From Phenylobacterium sp. (GTDB taxonomy: Bacteria; Pseudomonadota; Alphaproteobacteria; Caulobacterales; Caulobacteraceae), in assembly GCF_030697305.1 (NCBI RefSeq), contig NZ_JAUYQL010000043.1, positions 1-45,490 of the forward strand: DNA of 45,490 nucleotides, in the 5' to 3' direction. Positions 9,524-17,447 of the stretch are shown here, piece after piece. The translations under genes and the position numbers were made by a program. The notes beneath the pieces were generated by a model. It was not told where the DNA came from and searched no databases. It worked only from the letters and a program-made list of their open reading frames with translations. How positions within the stretch are numbered: the first letter of the stretch is position 1; each line of letters begins with the position of its first letter.

Positions 9524-9542
9524 TCCCGGTACAAGTCCGGGA
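9524..9542 (-). promoter_or_regulatory. Inverted repeat in the leader of the hydrolase gene
   Basis: TCCCGG and CCGGGA flank a 7-nt spacer, directly upstream of the AGGAGG ribosome-binding site. It could be a leader hairpin or an operator half-site pair. The perfect arms are seen; the function is inference. Confidence 0.3.
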
Positions 9543-9707
9543 TCTTTGTGGATGTGGCGGCAATCTAGCGCCTCAGCCGCCTTTGGCTACGCCTGATTGA
9601 AGGCAAGCGAAGAAAGCGGTTTGTGGAGACGTCGCGATGAGCGTGAGAAGGGCTCGCGCGTTGCCGCATATGCTATGCGACCCCACGAAGTGCAGCCCCC
9701 GAGGCCG

Positions 9708-10280
9708 ATGGAACACCTGATCTCACAGTACGGAGCGCTCGGCGTCTTCCTGGGCGCGGCGGTGGAGGGCCAATCGGCGGTGGTGGCCGGCGGATTGCTG
9801 GCCCGGCAGCATCTGATGTCGCTGTGGATCGCCCTGGCCTGCGCCACCTCAGGATCCGGCCTCGCCGACCAGATGCTGTTCATCGCCGGCCGGCGTTTCC
9901 GCGACACGGCGTGGGTGGCGCGCACCACCGCGCGGCCCGCTTTCGCCAAGGCGCTGGGGTTCATCGAGCGCTATCCCAACACCTATGTGCTGGCGTTCCG
10001 GTTCGTCTACGGCCTGCGGCTGGTGAGTCCGCTGGCGATCGGCGTCTCGCGGATGCCGGCGTGGCGGTTCGCTGGCCTCAATCTGCTGGCCGCCGCCCTG
10101 TGGGCTGCCGTTTTCACCGGCCTGGGCTACGCGTTCGGCGAGGCCGTCGAGGCGATGCTGGGCAGCCAGGCCGCGCGGCGCGGCGCGATGATCGCCGCTG
10201 TGGCGCTGGTGCTGCTGGTGTTGGTGGGCGCCCTCGTGCGGATGGCCATGCGTCGGGCGGGGCCTCGCCAGGCGGGTTGA
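9708..10280 (+). CDS. DedA/VTT-domain membrane protein
   Basis: A 190-residue DedA (SNARE-associated/VTT) family protein. The early EGQSAVVAGGLLARQ segment is a re-entrant-loop-like motif; FRFVYGLRLVSPLAIG matches the conserved F.xRF...R..xP..G signature of DedA proteins, and hydrophobic helices follow (NLLAAALWAAVFTGLGYAFG and AALVLLVLVGALVRMAM-like). DedA proteins are inner-membrane proteins linked to undecaprenyl-phosphate or phospholipid translocation and to proton-motive-force homeostasis. The start is uncertain: the frame is open further upstream (TTG 9597, ATG 9675), but the ATG at 9708 puts the protein start just before the first helix. It is 31 bp upstream of the DUF5996 gene and may be cotranscribed with it. 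Confidence 0.85.
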   Translation: MEHLISQYGALGVFLGAAVEGQSAVVAGGLLARQHLMSLWIALACATSGSGLADQMLFIAGRRFRDTAWVARTTARPAFAKALGFIERYPNTYVLAFRFVYGLRLVSPLAIGVSRMPAWRFAGLNLLAAALWAAVFTGLGYAFGEAVEAMLGSQAARRGAMIAAVALVLLVLVGALVRMAMRRAGPRQAG

Positions 10281-10311
10281 AATCGCGCCGAACGGCGCAT
10301 CAGGAGACCGC

Positions 10312-11256
10312 ATGACCGAACGGACCGCGCACGACGCCTGGCCGCCCCTGCCCTACGCCGAATGGCGGGAGACCTGCACCACGCTTCACCTGTGGAGCCA
10401 GATCGTAGGCAAGGTCAGGCTCGCCCGCTCGCCGTGGCTGAACCATTCGTGGCAGACGCCGCTCTACGTCACCGCCCGCGGCCTCTCGACGGGGCTGGTC
10501 CCGCACGGCGCCCGCGCGCTCGACCTGGAGTTCGATTTCGTCGACGCCGTGCTGCGGATCCGCACCGAGTCCTCGCAGTCGGACGTGGCTCTGCGGCCTC
10601 GGTCGGTGGCGGCCTTCTACACGCAGGTGATGGAGGCGCTCGACGCGCTCGGAACGCCGGTCGCCATCCACGGCGCGCCCAACGAGCTCCCTGAAGCGAC
10701 GCCGTTCGCCCAGGACCATGCGGCCCGCGCCTTCGACGCCGATCAGGCGCGTCGTTTCCACCGCGTGTTGCTGCAGGCCGACCGCGTGCTGAAGCACTTC
10801 CGCACCGGCTTCCTCGGCAAGGCCAGCCCCGTGCACTTCTTCTGGGGTAGCTTCGACCTCGCGGCGACGCGGTTCTCCGGACGCAAGGCTCCGCCGCACC
10901 CTGGCGGCGTGCCGAACCTGCCGGACGCCGTGGCGCGCGAGGCCTATTCGCACGAGGTCAGCAGCGCCGGGTTCTGGCCCGGCGGGCCAGGCCAGGACGC
11001 CGCCTTCTATGCCTACGCCTACCCGGAGCCGAGCGGCTTTCGCACCGCCAAGACGTCGCCGAGCGCGACGCGATACGACACGGGCCTGAGCGAGTTCATC
11101 CTGCCCTACGAAGCGGTGCGCACCGCCGCCGACCCAGACGCCGCGCTGATGGCGTTCCTGGAAAGCACCTACGCCGCCGCGGCCGACGCCGGGCAATGGG
11201 ACCGCGCTGCGCTGGAATGTGGCCTGGGCGAACCCGGGCGGCCTCGACCCGCCTGA
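10312..11256 (+). CDS. DUF5996 family protein
   Basis: A 314-residue soluble protein recognised as DUF5996 from its opening (WPPLPYAEWRETCTTLHLWS) followed by QIVGKVRLARSPWLNHSW and the later HFFWGSFDLA and RFSGR blocks. The function of the family is unknown. The ATG at 10312 follows an AGGAG ribosome-binding site at good spacing. The conserved Trp, His and Arg residues suggest a ligand-binding or enzymatic fold, but no named catalytic motif is visible. No frame break was seen. Confidence 0.85.
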   Translation: MTERTAHDAWPPLPYAEWRETCTTLHLWSQIVGKVRLARSPWLNHSWQTPLYVTARGLSTGLVPHGARALDLEFDFVDAVLRIRTESSQSDVALRPRSVAAFYTQVMEALDALGTPVAIHGAPNELPEATPFAQDHAARAFDADQARRFHRVLLQADRVLKHFRTGFLGKASPVHFFWGSFDLAATRFSGRKAPPHPGGVPNLPDAVAREAYSHEVSSAGFWPGGPGQDAAFYAYAYPEPSGFRTAKTSPSATRYDTGLSEFILPYEAVRTAADPDAALMAFLESTYAAAADAGQWDRAALECGLGEPGRPRPA

Positions 11257-11419
11257 ATCCCGAGCAACCGCCGATTTCCCAGGCCGGGGATTTCGCCTGT
11301 TGGGCGACCTACGCTTGCCTAGGCGGCCTGCTTGGGCGCCACATGTCGGCGGCGCGATATTTGCTCCGATGGAGGCGACGGAGCGCCGTCGAAGCAGTTT
11401 GAGACGCGGGGGCGTAGCC

Positions 11420-12367
11420 ATGGACGATGCCGCAATAGGAACCAGGCCCGTCGCGGAAGTTGGCCATGACCAACGCGGTCAATGGGTCGTGGTGCTCAGC
11501 GCCGCCGAGATCGCCGCCACCCTCGACGCCGACGGCCGCTTGGACGGTCTGCCGTTCATGCCGGAGATGGCGCGGTTCTGCGGCATGCGCCTGCGCATCC
11601 ATCGCCACGCCGAAAAGACCTGCGTCGAGGGCCTGGGCCTGCGGCGGATGGGCGGGACGGTACTGCTGGAGGGCGCGCGCTGCGACGGCGCGGCGCACGA
11701 CGGATGTGCACGCCGCTGCATGATGTTCTGGAAGGAAGCCTGGCTCAGGCCAGTCCAAGCGGACGCGCCGACGCCGGTCGCCGGGCTCGAACAGCCCTGG
11801 CCTGGCGCGTTGAAGACCCGCGACGGCGAACTCTATGTCTGCCAGTCCACCGCGCTGGGCGAAGCCACCGCCTCGATGTCCAAGTGGAGCCTGGGCCATT
11901 TGGCCACCGACCTGCGCCGGGGCGAGATCACGCCGCCGCGGTTGGCCAACGTGGTGTCACGCACGCTGCTGAACCTGGCGCGCCGCAAGCTGGGCATGGA
12001 CGAGATCGACGCGCTCAAGGGTCCCGGCACCGAACGGCGCCGCGGCCGACTGAACCTGCAAGCCGGCGAATGGGTGCGGATCAAACCCGTTGAGCAGATC
12101 CAGGCGACCCTCGACGCCAACGGCAAAAACCTTGGCCTGGCCTTCGAACCCGAGATGAAGCGCTACGCCGGCGGGGTGTTCCAGGTCGAGTTCCTGGTCG
12201 ACCGGATCATCCAGGAAGAGACCGGCGTGATGTCGCCGCTGACCCACACCGTCGCGCTGCGCGACCTCGTCTGCCAGGGCATCTGCGTCAAGAACTGCCC
12301 GCGCAGCAATCCGCTCTATTGGCGCGAGAGCTGGCTCGAGCGGGTCGAGGCTCCACATGCGGCTTGA
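11420..12367 (+). CDS. Uncharacterised protein with two copies of a Cys-motif unit
   Basis: A 315-residue soluble protein without a named function. It has an internal duplication. Unit 1 (about 20-112) and unit 2 (about 215-309) share the layout: W-V near the start, then ATLDADG / ATLDANG, then a GL.F.PEM.R motif, then a Cys motif followed by W-K/R-E-A/S-W-L-x-R/P-V. The Cys motif is C88-x7-C96-x3-C100 in unit 1 and C285-x3-C289-x3-C293 in unit 2, resembling a metal site. The middle linker (about 120-205) is helical and charged. I recall similar single- or double-unit proteins near polysaccharide gene clusters in soil bacteria, without known activity. The ATG at 11420 is chosen because the frame before it looks non-coding. 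Its 3' end overlaps the acyltransferase gene by 11 bp, implying coupled expression. Confidence 0.75.
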   Translation: MDDAAIGTRPVAEVGHDQRGQWVVVLSAAEIAATLDADGRLDGLPFMPEMARFCGMRLRIHRHAEKTCVEGLGLRRMGGTVLLEGARCDGAAHDGCARRCMMFWKEAWLRPVQADAPTPVAGLEQPWPGALKTRDGELYVCQSTALGEATASMSKWSLGHLATDLRRGEITPPRLANVVSRTLLNLARRKLGMDEIDALKGPGTERRRGRLNLQAGEWVRIKPVEQIQATLDANGKNLGLAFEPEMKRYAGGVFQVEFLVDRIIQEETGVMSPLTHTVALRDLVCQGICVKNCPRSNPLYWRESWLERVEAPHAA

Positions 12368-13472
12368 GCGCGCGACCGGGGCGGTGACGCGCATCGATAT
12401 CGTCGCGCCGCAGGAGCTTTCGTCCGCCGACCTCGCGGCGTGGCGCGACCTGCAGAGCGCCTATCCGGAACTCGCGAGCCCGTTCCTGTCGGCCCAATGG
12501 GTGCTGACCATGGCCTCGATCGACGGGCCGGACCGGCGCGGCGCCCGCATCGCGGTTCTGCGGCGCGGCGATGAGGCGGTCGGGTTCCTGCCGGTGCGCG
12601 TCACACGCTCCACCGCCATGCCGGTGGGCAGCCCGTTCTGCGACTACCAGGGCCTGGTGGCGGCGCCGGACCTGGCGGTGGACGCCCGCCGCATCGTCGC
12701 CGCGCTCGGCGTCTCACGGCTGGATCTGCACAATGCGCTCGGCGCGCAGACCGCCTTCGCCCGCCATCATCGCGTGCGGGAGGACTCCTGGGTTATCGAT
12801 GTGGCGGCGGGCTATCCGGCGTTCGCCGCCGAGCGCCGCGCGGCGGGCACCGACATCCTGCAGGACTGCGCCAAGAAGCGCCGCAAGCTGCAGCGCGAGC
12901 ATGGCGAGGTGGTGTTTGCAGCCCGCTCCGTCGATCGGGGCGCCTTCGAACAGCTGTTCGACTGGAAACGGGCGCAGCTGGTGGCCACGCACCAGACCGA
13001 CCTGTTCCAGACCCCATGGGCCCAGGAGCTGATGGAGGCCACCTTCGCCGCCGATGGCGCAGACTTCGGCGGGGCGTTGTTCACCCTGCACGCCGGCGGC
13101 CGGCTGGTGGCGGCGCAGTACGCGCTGCATGGGCGGGACGTGCTGCATTCGTGGATGATCAGCCACCACCCGGACTTCGGTCGCTATTCGCCCGGCTTGG
13201 TGCTGCTCGACGAGATGCTGCGATGGGCGCCGGAGGCCGGCTACCGCGAGATCGACCTGGGTCCGGGCGCTTACCGGTTCAAGGAGAGCTTCTCCAATGT
13301 CCGCCGCTCGATCGCCGAGGGTTATGTCGGCCTGCCGTCCGCCGCCACCCTGTTCCGCGCGGCCGAATATCTGGTCTGCCGGATGGCCGAGGCGCTGCCG
13401 CTCGGGCCGATGTCGACCATGCCGACCAGGGCGATGCGCCGGCTCGATCGCATGCGCGGCCTCGTCGGCTAG
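12357..13472 (+). CDS. FemAB/CelD-like GNAT acyltransferase
   Basis: A 371-residue protein of the CelD/BcsL (Acetyltransf_6) group, a two-GNAT-fold family related to FemAB. The first domain (about 10-150) carries the SPFLSAQWVLTMA and GSPFCDYQGLV motifs usual in this group; the second (about 165-320) has KKRRKLQREHG, a long acetyl-CoA-binding region and the closing DLGPGAYRFKESF. Family members transfer acyl or aminoacyl groups in exopolysaccharide or cell-wall synthesis. It overlaps the Cys-motif gene upstream, so the two probably work together, and it faces the GT2 gene tail to tail with overlapping stop codons (13469-13472). Acceptor unknown. Confidence 0.82.
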   Translation: MRLERATGAVTRIDIVAPQELSSADLAAWRDLQSAYPELASPFLSAQWVLTMASIDGPDRRGARIAVLRRGDEAVGFLPVRVTRSTAMPVGSPFCDYQGLVAAPDLAVDARRIVAALGVSRLDLHNALGAQTAFARHHRVREDSWVIDVAAGYPAFAAERRAAGTDILQDCAKKRRKLQREHGEVVFAARSVDRGAFEQLFDWKRAQLVATHQTDLFQTPWAQELMEATFAADGADFGGALFTLHAGGRLVAAQYALHGRDVLHSWMISHHPDFGRYSPGLVLLDEMLRWAPEAGYREIDLGPGAYRFKESFSNVRRSIAEGYVGLPSAATLFRAAEYLVCRMAEALPLGPMSTMPTRAMRRLDRMRGLVG

Positions 13473-14419
13473 GCGCGCGCCCGCAACCGACTCAACCGCG
13501 CCGCTAGCGGTTCAGCGAATTTCGACATCAACGCCGGTCGGCCCGCCAGCACCGCCAGCGCCGCCCCGACCTCGCGGCGCTTCAGATGCGCGGCGAACCG
13601 TTCCCAGGCGAGCAGCGTAGCCAAGGACGCGCGGCGCGCAGTCAGCGCGCGCACCACAGGGGCCGAGAGTTGAGCATGGTCAGCGCGGAACCGGTCGTCG
13701 GCGGCCAGCAGCGCGGTCAGCGCCTGCTGCGGCGCGCGATGCGAGATCGAGCCCGCGTGCCGGCGATACCGGTACATCGCCGCCGGGTCGAGGCGCAGCC
13801 GTTCGCCTCCGGCCAGCAACCGCGCCAGGAAGTCGTAGTCCTCGCCGATCGGCAGTCGCGGGTCATAACGCAAGCCGATCGCCTCGATCAGCGCACGATT
13901 GATCAGCGGCTTGAGGTAACCCAGCGGCGGCAGCTTCACGCCGCCTGCCTCGCAGGCGATGAAGTCGCGCAGGTCGATCCATGCCGGTGCGGGTAAGGCC
14001 TCGGCCGTCAGGTAAAGGCTGCGCTTCGGAGGGTCCTCCCAGAACAGTTCCTGGTTGTCGGCGACGATCCGCGCTGCGTCCGCGCCGGCGCGGGCCAACA
14101 GGCGCTCCAGCCGATCGGGGCTGATCAGATCGTCGGCGTCCATCACCGCGACCCAGTCGCCGCGCGCCGCATCCAGTGCGCGGTTGCGCGCCGCGCCCGG
14201 TCCGCCGCGGGTCGGGTGCCGGAACACTTGGATGCGAGAATCCAACAGCGCGGCATGGTCGGCGAGCGTGGCGCTGTCGTCGCTGGAGGCGTCGTCGACG
14301 ATCAGCAGCTCCCAGGCCGTGTGGGTCTGCGCCAGCACCGAGTCGATCGCCGCCTGCAGGAAGCGCGCGCCATTGTACGAGGCCATCAGGATCGAGACCG
14401 TGGGCGCGTCTGCAGTCAT
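13469..14419 (-). CDS. Family 2 glycosyltransferase
   Basis: A 316-residue inverting GT-A glycosyltransferase. The N-terminus has the GT2 opening VSILMASYNGARFLQAAI, LIVDDASSDDS at about 39-49 and the metal/nucleotide-sugar DxD at 94-96 in VMDADD; GEDYDFLARLL near residues 195-210 is the usual acceptor-side E-D motif. It lacks transmembrane helices and so is a peripheral or cytoplasmic enzyme that adds a sugar to a polysaccharide, lipid or protein acceptor. The ATG at 14419 has GGAGGGACG just upstream. It converges on the acyltransferase gene with a 4-bp stop overlap and is followed on the same strand by nothing until the previous cluster ends. Likely part of the surface-glycan cluster. Confidence 0.88.
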   Translation of the reverse strand: MTADAPTVSILMASYNGARFLQAAIDSVLAQTHTAWELLIVDDASSDDSATLADHAALLDSRIQVFRHPTRGGPGAARNRALDAARGDWVAVMDADDLISPDRLERLLARAGADAARIVADNQELFWEDPPKRSLYLTAEALPAPAWIDLRDFIACEAGGVKLPPLGYLKPLINRALIEAIGLRYDPRLPIGEDYDFLARLLAGGERLRLDPAAMYRYRRHAGSISHRAPQQALTALLAADDRFRADHAQLSAPVVRALTARRASLATLLAWERFAAHLKRREVGAALAVLAGRPALMSKFAEPLAARLSRLRARA

Positions 14420-14498
14420 GGTCGTCCCTCCGATCCGCAAGGCCCGGCTGTACTATGCAAGACTGGTGCAGGGAATCGATTGCGCGAGGGCGCGCTCT

Positions 14499-14732
14499 GT
14501 GTCGGACACCCATATCGCCATCGCCGTCGCCAGCATGTCGGATATAGCCGCGCTGCTCCCTCGCCGGCTGGCGCTGCTTTCTGGCGCTAGGCGGCCCGGT
14601 GAAGCTGATCGACCCGCCTTCTACACCTCGCCGCCCGCGGAGGTCAGCCTGCCTAACCTGAAGGACCGCCTGTCCGAGCCGCTGATGGCCTGGATGCGCG
14701 GGGTGATCCCTGAGGTCGTGGCCAGCCGCTAG
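14499..14732 (+). CDS. Possible small protein (77 aa), weakly supported
   Basis: The 309 bp between the GT2 and sulfotransferase-like genes contain no clear gene except this frame. A GTG at 14499 is preceded at about 8 bp by GAGGG and opens a 77-residue frame ending EPLMAWMRGVIPEVVASR, which reads like a natural amphipathic C-terminus. It may alternatively be a remnant of a larger gene: the frame is open on the 5' side across the antisense of GT2. It overlaps the minus-strand downstream stop by 4 bp. No homologue recognised; treat as a candidate. Confidence 0.3.
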   Translation: MSDTHIAIAVASMSDIAALLPRRLALLSGARRPGEADRPAFYTSPPAEVSLPNLKDRLSEPLMAWMRGVIPEVVASR

Positions 14733-15646
14733 GTTTGGTTCGGCGGGGCCGGCTGGACGGCCGGCAGGCACGCGGCCTCGATGGCCGCGATCTCATGCGG
14801 CAGGACATGACGCACTAGGCGCCTCTGGTAGATGTAGCCATCCAGGTTCAGGTGGGCGTCCTTGGTCAGGAACACTTCGGCCTCGTCGAAATGACGGATC
14901 GCCGAGTGTGCGGAGCCAAGCTCTCCTCTTGCTCCCCACGACGCGTTGGCCGGTTCAAAGAAGCCGGCGCCAAGCTGGAGTTCGCGCTCAAGGTGGGCGA
15001 ACGCTCCTTGGCGATCGGCGATCCACTCGTAGTGGAAGGGCGCGTAGCGAATGCCGTTGGCGCGCGCGGTCCGTTCGACACGGGCGTTCTGGCGCGAGGC
15101 GGTGATGAAGTTCCGCAGGAGCTTGCCGCGTTCGACCACGCCGCCCCAGTTTTTCAGCCAGGAGTCGTAGGACTGCACCGGATCGCGCTCCAATCCGATC
15201 ACCGAGATGCGATCGGCGGGGTAGCCAGAACGCAGCATCGCCTCCAGCGGATCGAAGGTGCTTTCGATCTCCACATAGGGGCCGAACGTCTCCTTGAAGA
15301 ACACGATGTCGGAGGCCGCATCGAACTGCAGCGGTTGCTCGAACGGCTTGGCCTGGATGACGTGGCGCATGATCGTCTTGACCGGCTGGTAGAACGACGC
15401 CGCCCCCGCCAGGCCGAAGACGTTGGCCAGCGCCGTCGAGCCGACGCGACAGCGGCCGCTGGCGATGATCACCCTAGGCGCACGAGTCCCATGGACGTGG
15501 ATATCCTTGCGCAGGATCTCCGCAACCCGATCGGTCAGTTCCCCCCTGGTCAACGTCTCGGTCACGTAGACGCCGTCGCGCTCGATCGGTTCGTCATCGG
15601 AAAGGCCCGAGGCAGCCACCGCTCGAACGCCACTTTCTTTATTCAT
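14729..15646 (-). CDS. Sulfotransferase-like P-loop protein
   Basis: A 305-residue protein that I read as a sulfotransferase-family P-loop enzyme. The 5'-phosphosulfate loop is probably ASGRCRVGSTAL (about 62-73); the 3'-phosphate motif is GLERDPVQSYDSWL with Arg154 and Ser159, the spacing expected for PAPS enzymes. The usual PAPS motif is K/R-x-G-T/S, so the CRVGST variant is a somewhat unusual match. The first ~50 residues are an extra N-terminal segment. It would add sulfate to a glycan or small acceptor, fitting the neighbouring GT2 and acyltransferase. The ATG at 15646 has only a weak AAGAA ribosome-binding site. A related kinase-like P-loop protein is the main alternative. Confidence 0.6.
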   Translation of the reverse strand: MNKESGVRAVAASGLSDDEPIERDGVYVTETLTRGELTDRVAEILRKDIHVHGTRAPRVIIASGRCRVGSTALANVFGLAGAASFYQPVKTIMRHVIQAKPFEQPLQFDAASDIVFFKETFGPYVEIESTFDPLEAMLRSGYPADRISVIGLERDPVQSYDSWLKNWGGVVERGKLLRNFITASRQNARVERTARANGIRYAPFHYEWIADRQGAFAHLERELQLGAGFFEPANASWGARGELGSAHSAIRHFDEAEVFLTKDAHLNLDGYIYQRRLVRHVLPHEIAAIEAACLPAVQPAPPNQT

Positions 15647-15894
15647 ATCAACGCATTCTTTTTATGACTCGAACGCTAGGCGCTCCATCCCGCAGTGGAA
15701 ATGTGCAGGCTCACCCTCAACTGCAAGGGTTACGCCGAGCCTTCCATCAAACCCACGCGCCGCGATCGCCCCGCCGTGCAGCGACGTCATATCGGCGCGT
15801 ACGCGTACGCACAACCGACACGGCCGCAACGCTTGCACGCGACGAAAATGCGGCGGCTACTGCCGCTCGGGGGCTTTCAGGATCGGGAGCAGCC

Positions 15895-16119
15895 ATGAGC
15901 GTCTATCGTGTGACGGAAATCATCGGGACCAGCGAAACAAGCTGGGAAGACGCCGCTAAGGAGGCGCTGGCCACCGCCTCGCGCACCTTGCGCGACCTGA
16001 GGATCGCCGAGGTCGTCGAGCAGGACCTCGCCATCGGCGCCGACGGCCAGATCACCGCCTTCAGGATCAAGCTGCGCCTCAGCTTCAAGTACGAGATTCC
16101 CTGGGCCGCGCCTGCCTAA
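15895..16119 (+). CDS. Dodecin family flavin-binding protein
   Basis: A 74-residue dodecin, the small beta-alpha-beta-beta protein that assembles into a hollow dodecamer storing flavins (often FMN/riboflavin). The full-length match is plain: VYRVTEIIGTSETSWEDAA, then ASRTLRDLRIAEVVEQD, then the closing LRLSFKYEIPW. The aromatic at Trp/Tyr-equivalent position 18 (SWEDA) is the flavin-stacking tryptophan conserved in bacterial dodecins. The ATG at 15895 follows GGGAG. It lies alone, divergent from the sulfotransferase-like gene, and probably has its own terminator. Confidence 0.93.
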   Translation: MSVYRVTEIIGTSETSWEDAAKEALATASRTLRDLRIAEVVEQDLAIGADGQITAFRIKLRLSFKYEIPWAAPA

Positions 16120-16127
16120 GGCACGGT

Positions 16128-16171
16128 AGGCGCCCGGTTTCGGCGATTTTTTGAGCGCGTTTAGGGCGCCT
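16128..16171. repeat. 8-bp inverted repeat around a T-tract after dodecin
   Basis: AGGCGCCC (16128-16135) and GGGCGCCT (16164-16171) are perfect complements 28 nt apart. Nested inside is a short CGCC/GGCG stem (16131-16134, 16142-16145) followed by six T at 16147-16152. The nested stem with its T-run could be the dodecin terminator; the outer repeat might form an alternative, longer structure. Confidence 0.4.
16131..16152 (+). terminator. Possible terminator of the dodecin gene
   Basis: A 4-bp GC stem with a 7-nt loop and six T directly after. The stem is short for a strong terminator, so the call rests on the T-run and the position 12 bp after the stop codon. Confidence 0.4.
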
Positions 16172-16274
16172 TGGTGACGGTTGGGTCATTACAACCGCGG
16201 CGCTGCAGTGCAGCAATTGCTATGTGCGAGCTTCTCTGCGCATTCGCCGTCGCCCGCCGGAACGGAGTTCATGC

Positions 16275-17441
16275 ATGCCTGCCGACGCCCTTCGCACACC
16301 GGCCACCGTGCTTGTCCTGCAAGGCGGGGGCGCGCTGGGCGCCTACCAAGCCGGCGCCTATTCGGTGCTGGCGCGCAAGATCGCCGACTTCGACTGGCTG
16401 GCCGGTATCTCGATCGGCTCGATCAACGCGGCGATCATCGCCGGCGCGCCGGCCGCGGACCGGGTGAAGCACCTGGAGGATTTCTGGTCGACGGTGTCCA
16501 GCGGGGCCGCGTCCCTCGCGCCGGTGCATCTCGGGACGGAAGAACCTCAACTGGCCCGCGCCGCGGCGGCGATGATGTTCGGCGCGCCGGGGTTCTTCAC
16601 CCCACGCCTGCCCTGGCCCTGGCCGAACGGCGTGGGCGCGCAGGACGCGCTCAGCCTCTACGACACCGGGCCGCTGGTCGACACGTTGAACCGGCTGGTG
16701 GACTTCGACCGCCTGAACCAGGGACGGACACGCCTCAGCGTCGGCGCCGTCAATATCCGCACCGGCAATTTCGCCTATTTCGACACCGCGACCACGCGGA
16801 TCGGTCCAGAGCACATCCTGGCCAGCGGCGCGCTGCCGCCGGGCCTGCCGCCGATCGACATCGAGGGCGAGGACTACTGGGACGGCGGCCTGGTCTCCAA
16901 CACCCCGCTCAACTACGTGATCGAGACCGAGGAGGCGCGCGACCTGCTGGTCTTCCAACTCGACCTGTTCAGCGCCACCGGCGAGATGCCCCGCGACCTG
17001 CTGCAGGCCGACGCGCGCGCCAAAGCCATCCGCTTCTCCAGCCGCACCCGGTTGAACACCGACGTTGCCAAGCGCGAACAGGAGGTCAAGCTGGCGTTGG
17101 CCCGGCTGCTGGCGCGGTTACCGGACGGATTCTGCGACGAGCCCGACCTGCGATTGCTGTCCGCCCACGCGTCGTTGCGCGCCCTGAATATCGTGCACCT
17201 GATCTACCGGCAGGCGGGGCATGAGGCGTTCGGCGGCGACTACGAGTTCTCCCGCGCCTCGGTGAACCAGCATTGGCAGGCCGGCGCGCATGATGCGGCC
17301 CGCGCTCTGGGCCATCCCCAATGGGAGGAGCTCCAGGCGGGCGTGATCAACATCTTCGACCCGACCAACCTCGATCCGGCGCGCCGCGAGAAGCTGGCGA
17401 CGCCGCACGTGACACCCGCGTCCCGGCGCGCGGCCGAATAG
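16275..17441 (+). CDS. Patatin-like phospholipase
   Basis: A 388-residue patatin-like lipid acyl hydrolase. The oxyanion loop LQGGGALGAYQAGAY is at 15-29, the nucleophile Ser47 in GISIGS (GxSxG), and Asp203 in DYWDGGLVSN (DGG) completes the Ser-Asp dyad. The N-terminal half is the catalytic fold; the C-terminal part (about 250-380) contains ARAKAIRFSSRTR, typical of the DUF3734 extension found in cytosolic bacterial patatins. No signal peptide is visible, so it should act in the cytoplasm on membrane lipids or storage granules. The ATG at 16275 has GGAG 7-8 bp upstream. It is convergent with the lipoprotein gene at 6 bp. Confidence 0.92.
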   Translation: MPADALRTPATVLVLQGGGALGAYQAGAYSVLARKIADFDWLAGISIGSINAAIIAGAPAADRVKHLEDFWSTVSSGAASLAPVHLGTEEPQLARAAAAMMFGAPGFFTPRLPWPWPNGVGAQDALSLYDTGPLVDTLNRLVDFDRLNQGRTRLSVGAVNIRTGNFAYFDTATTRIGPEHILASGALPPGLPPIDIEGEDYWDGGLVSNTPLNYVIETEEARDLLVFQLDLFSATGEMPRDLLQADARAKAIRFSSRTRLNTDVAKREQEVKLALARLLARLPDGFCDEPDLRLLSAHASLRALNIVHLIYRQAGHEAFGGDYEFSRASVNQHWQAGAHDAARALGHPQWEELQAGVINIFDPTNLDPARREKLATPHVTPASRRAAE

Positions 17442-17447
17442 CCCGAC

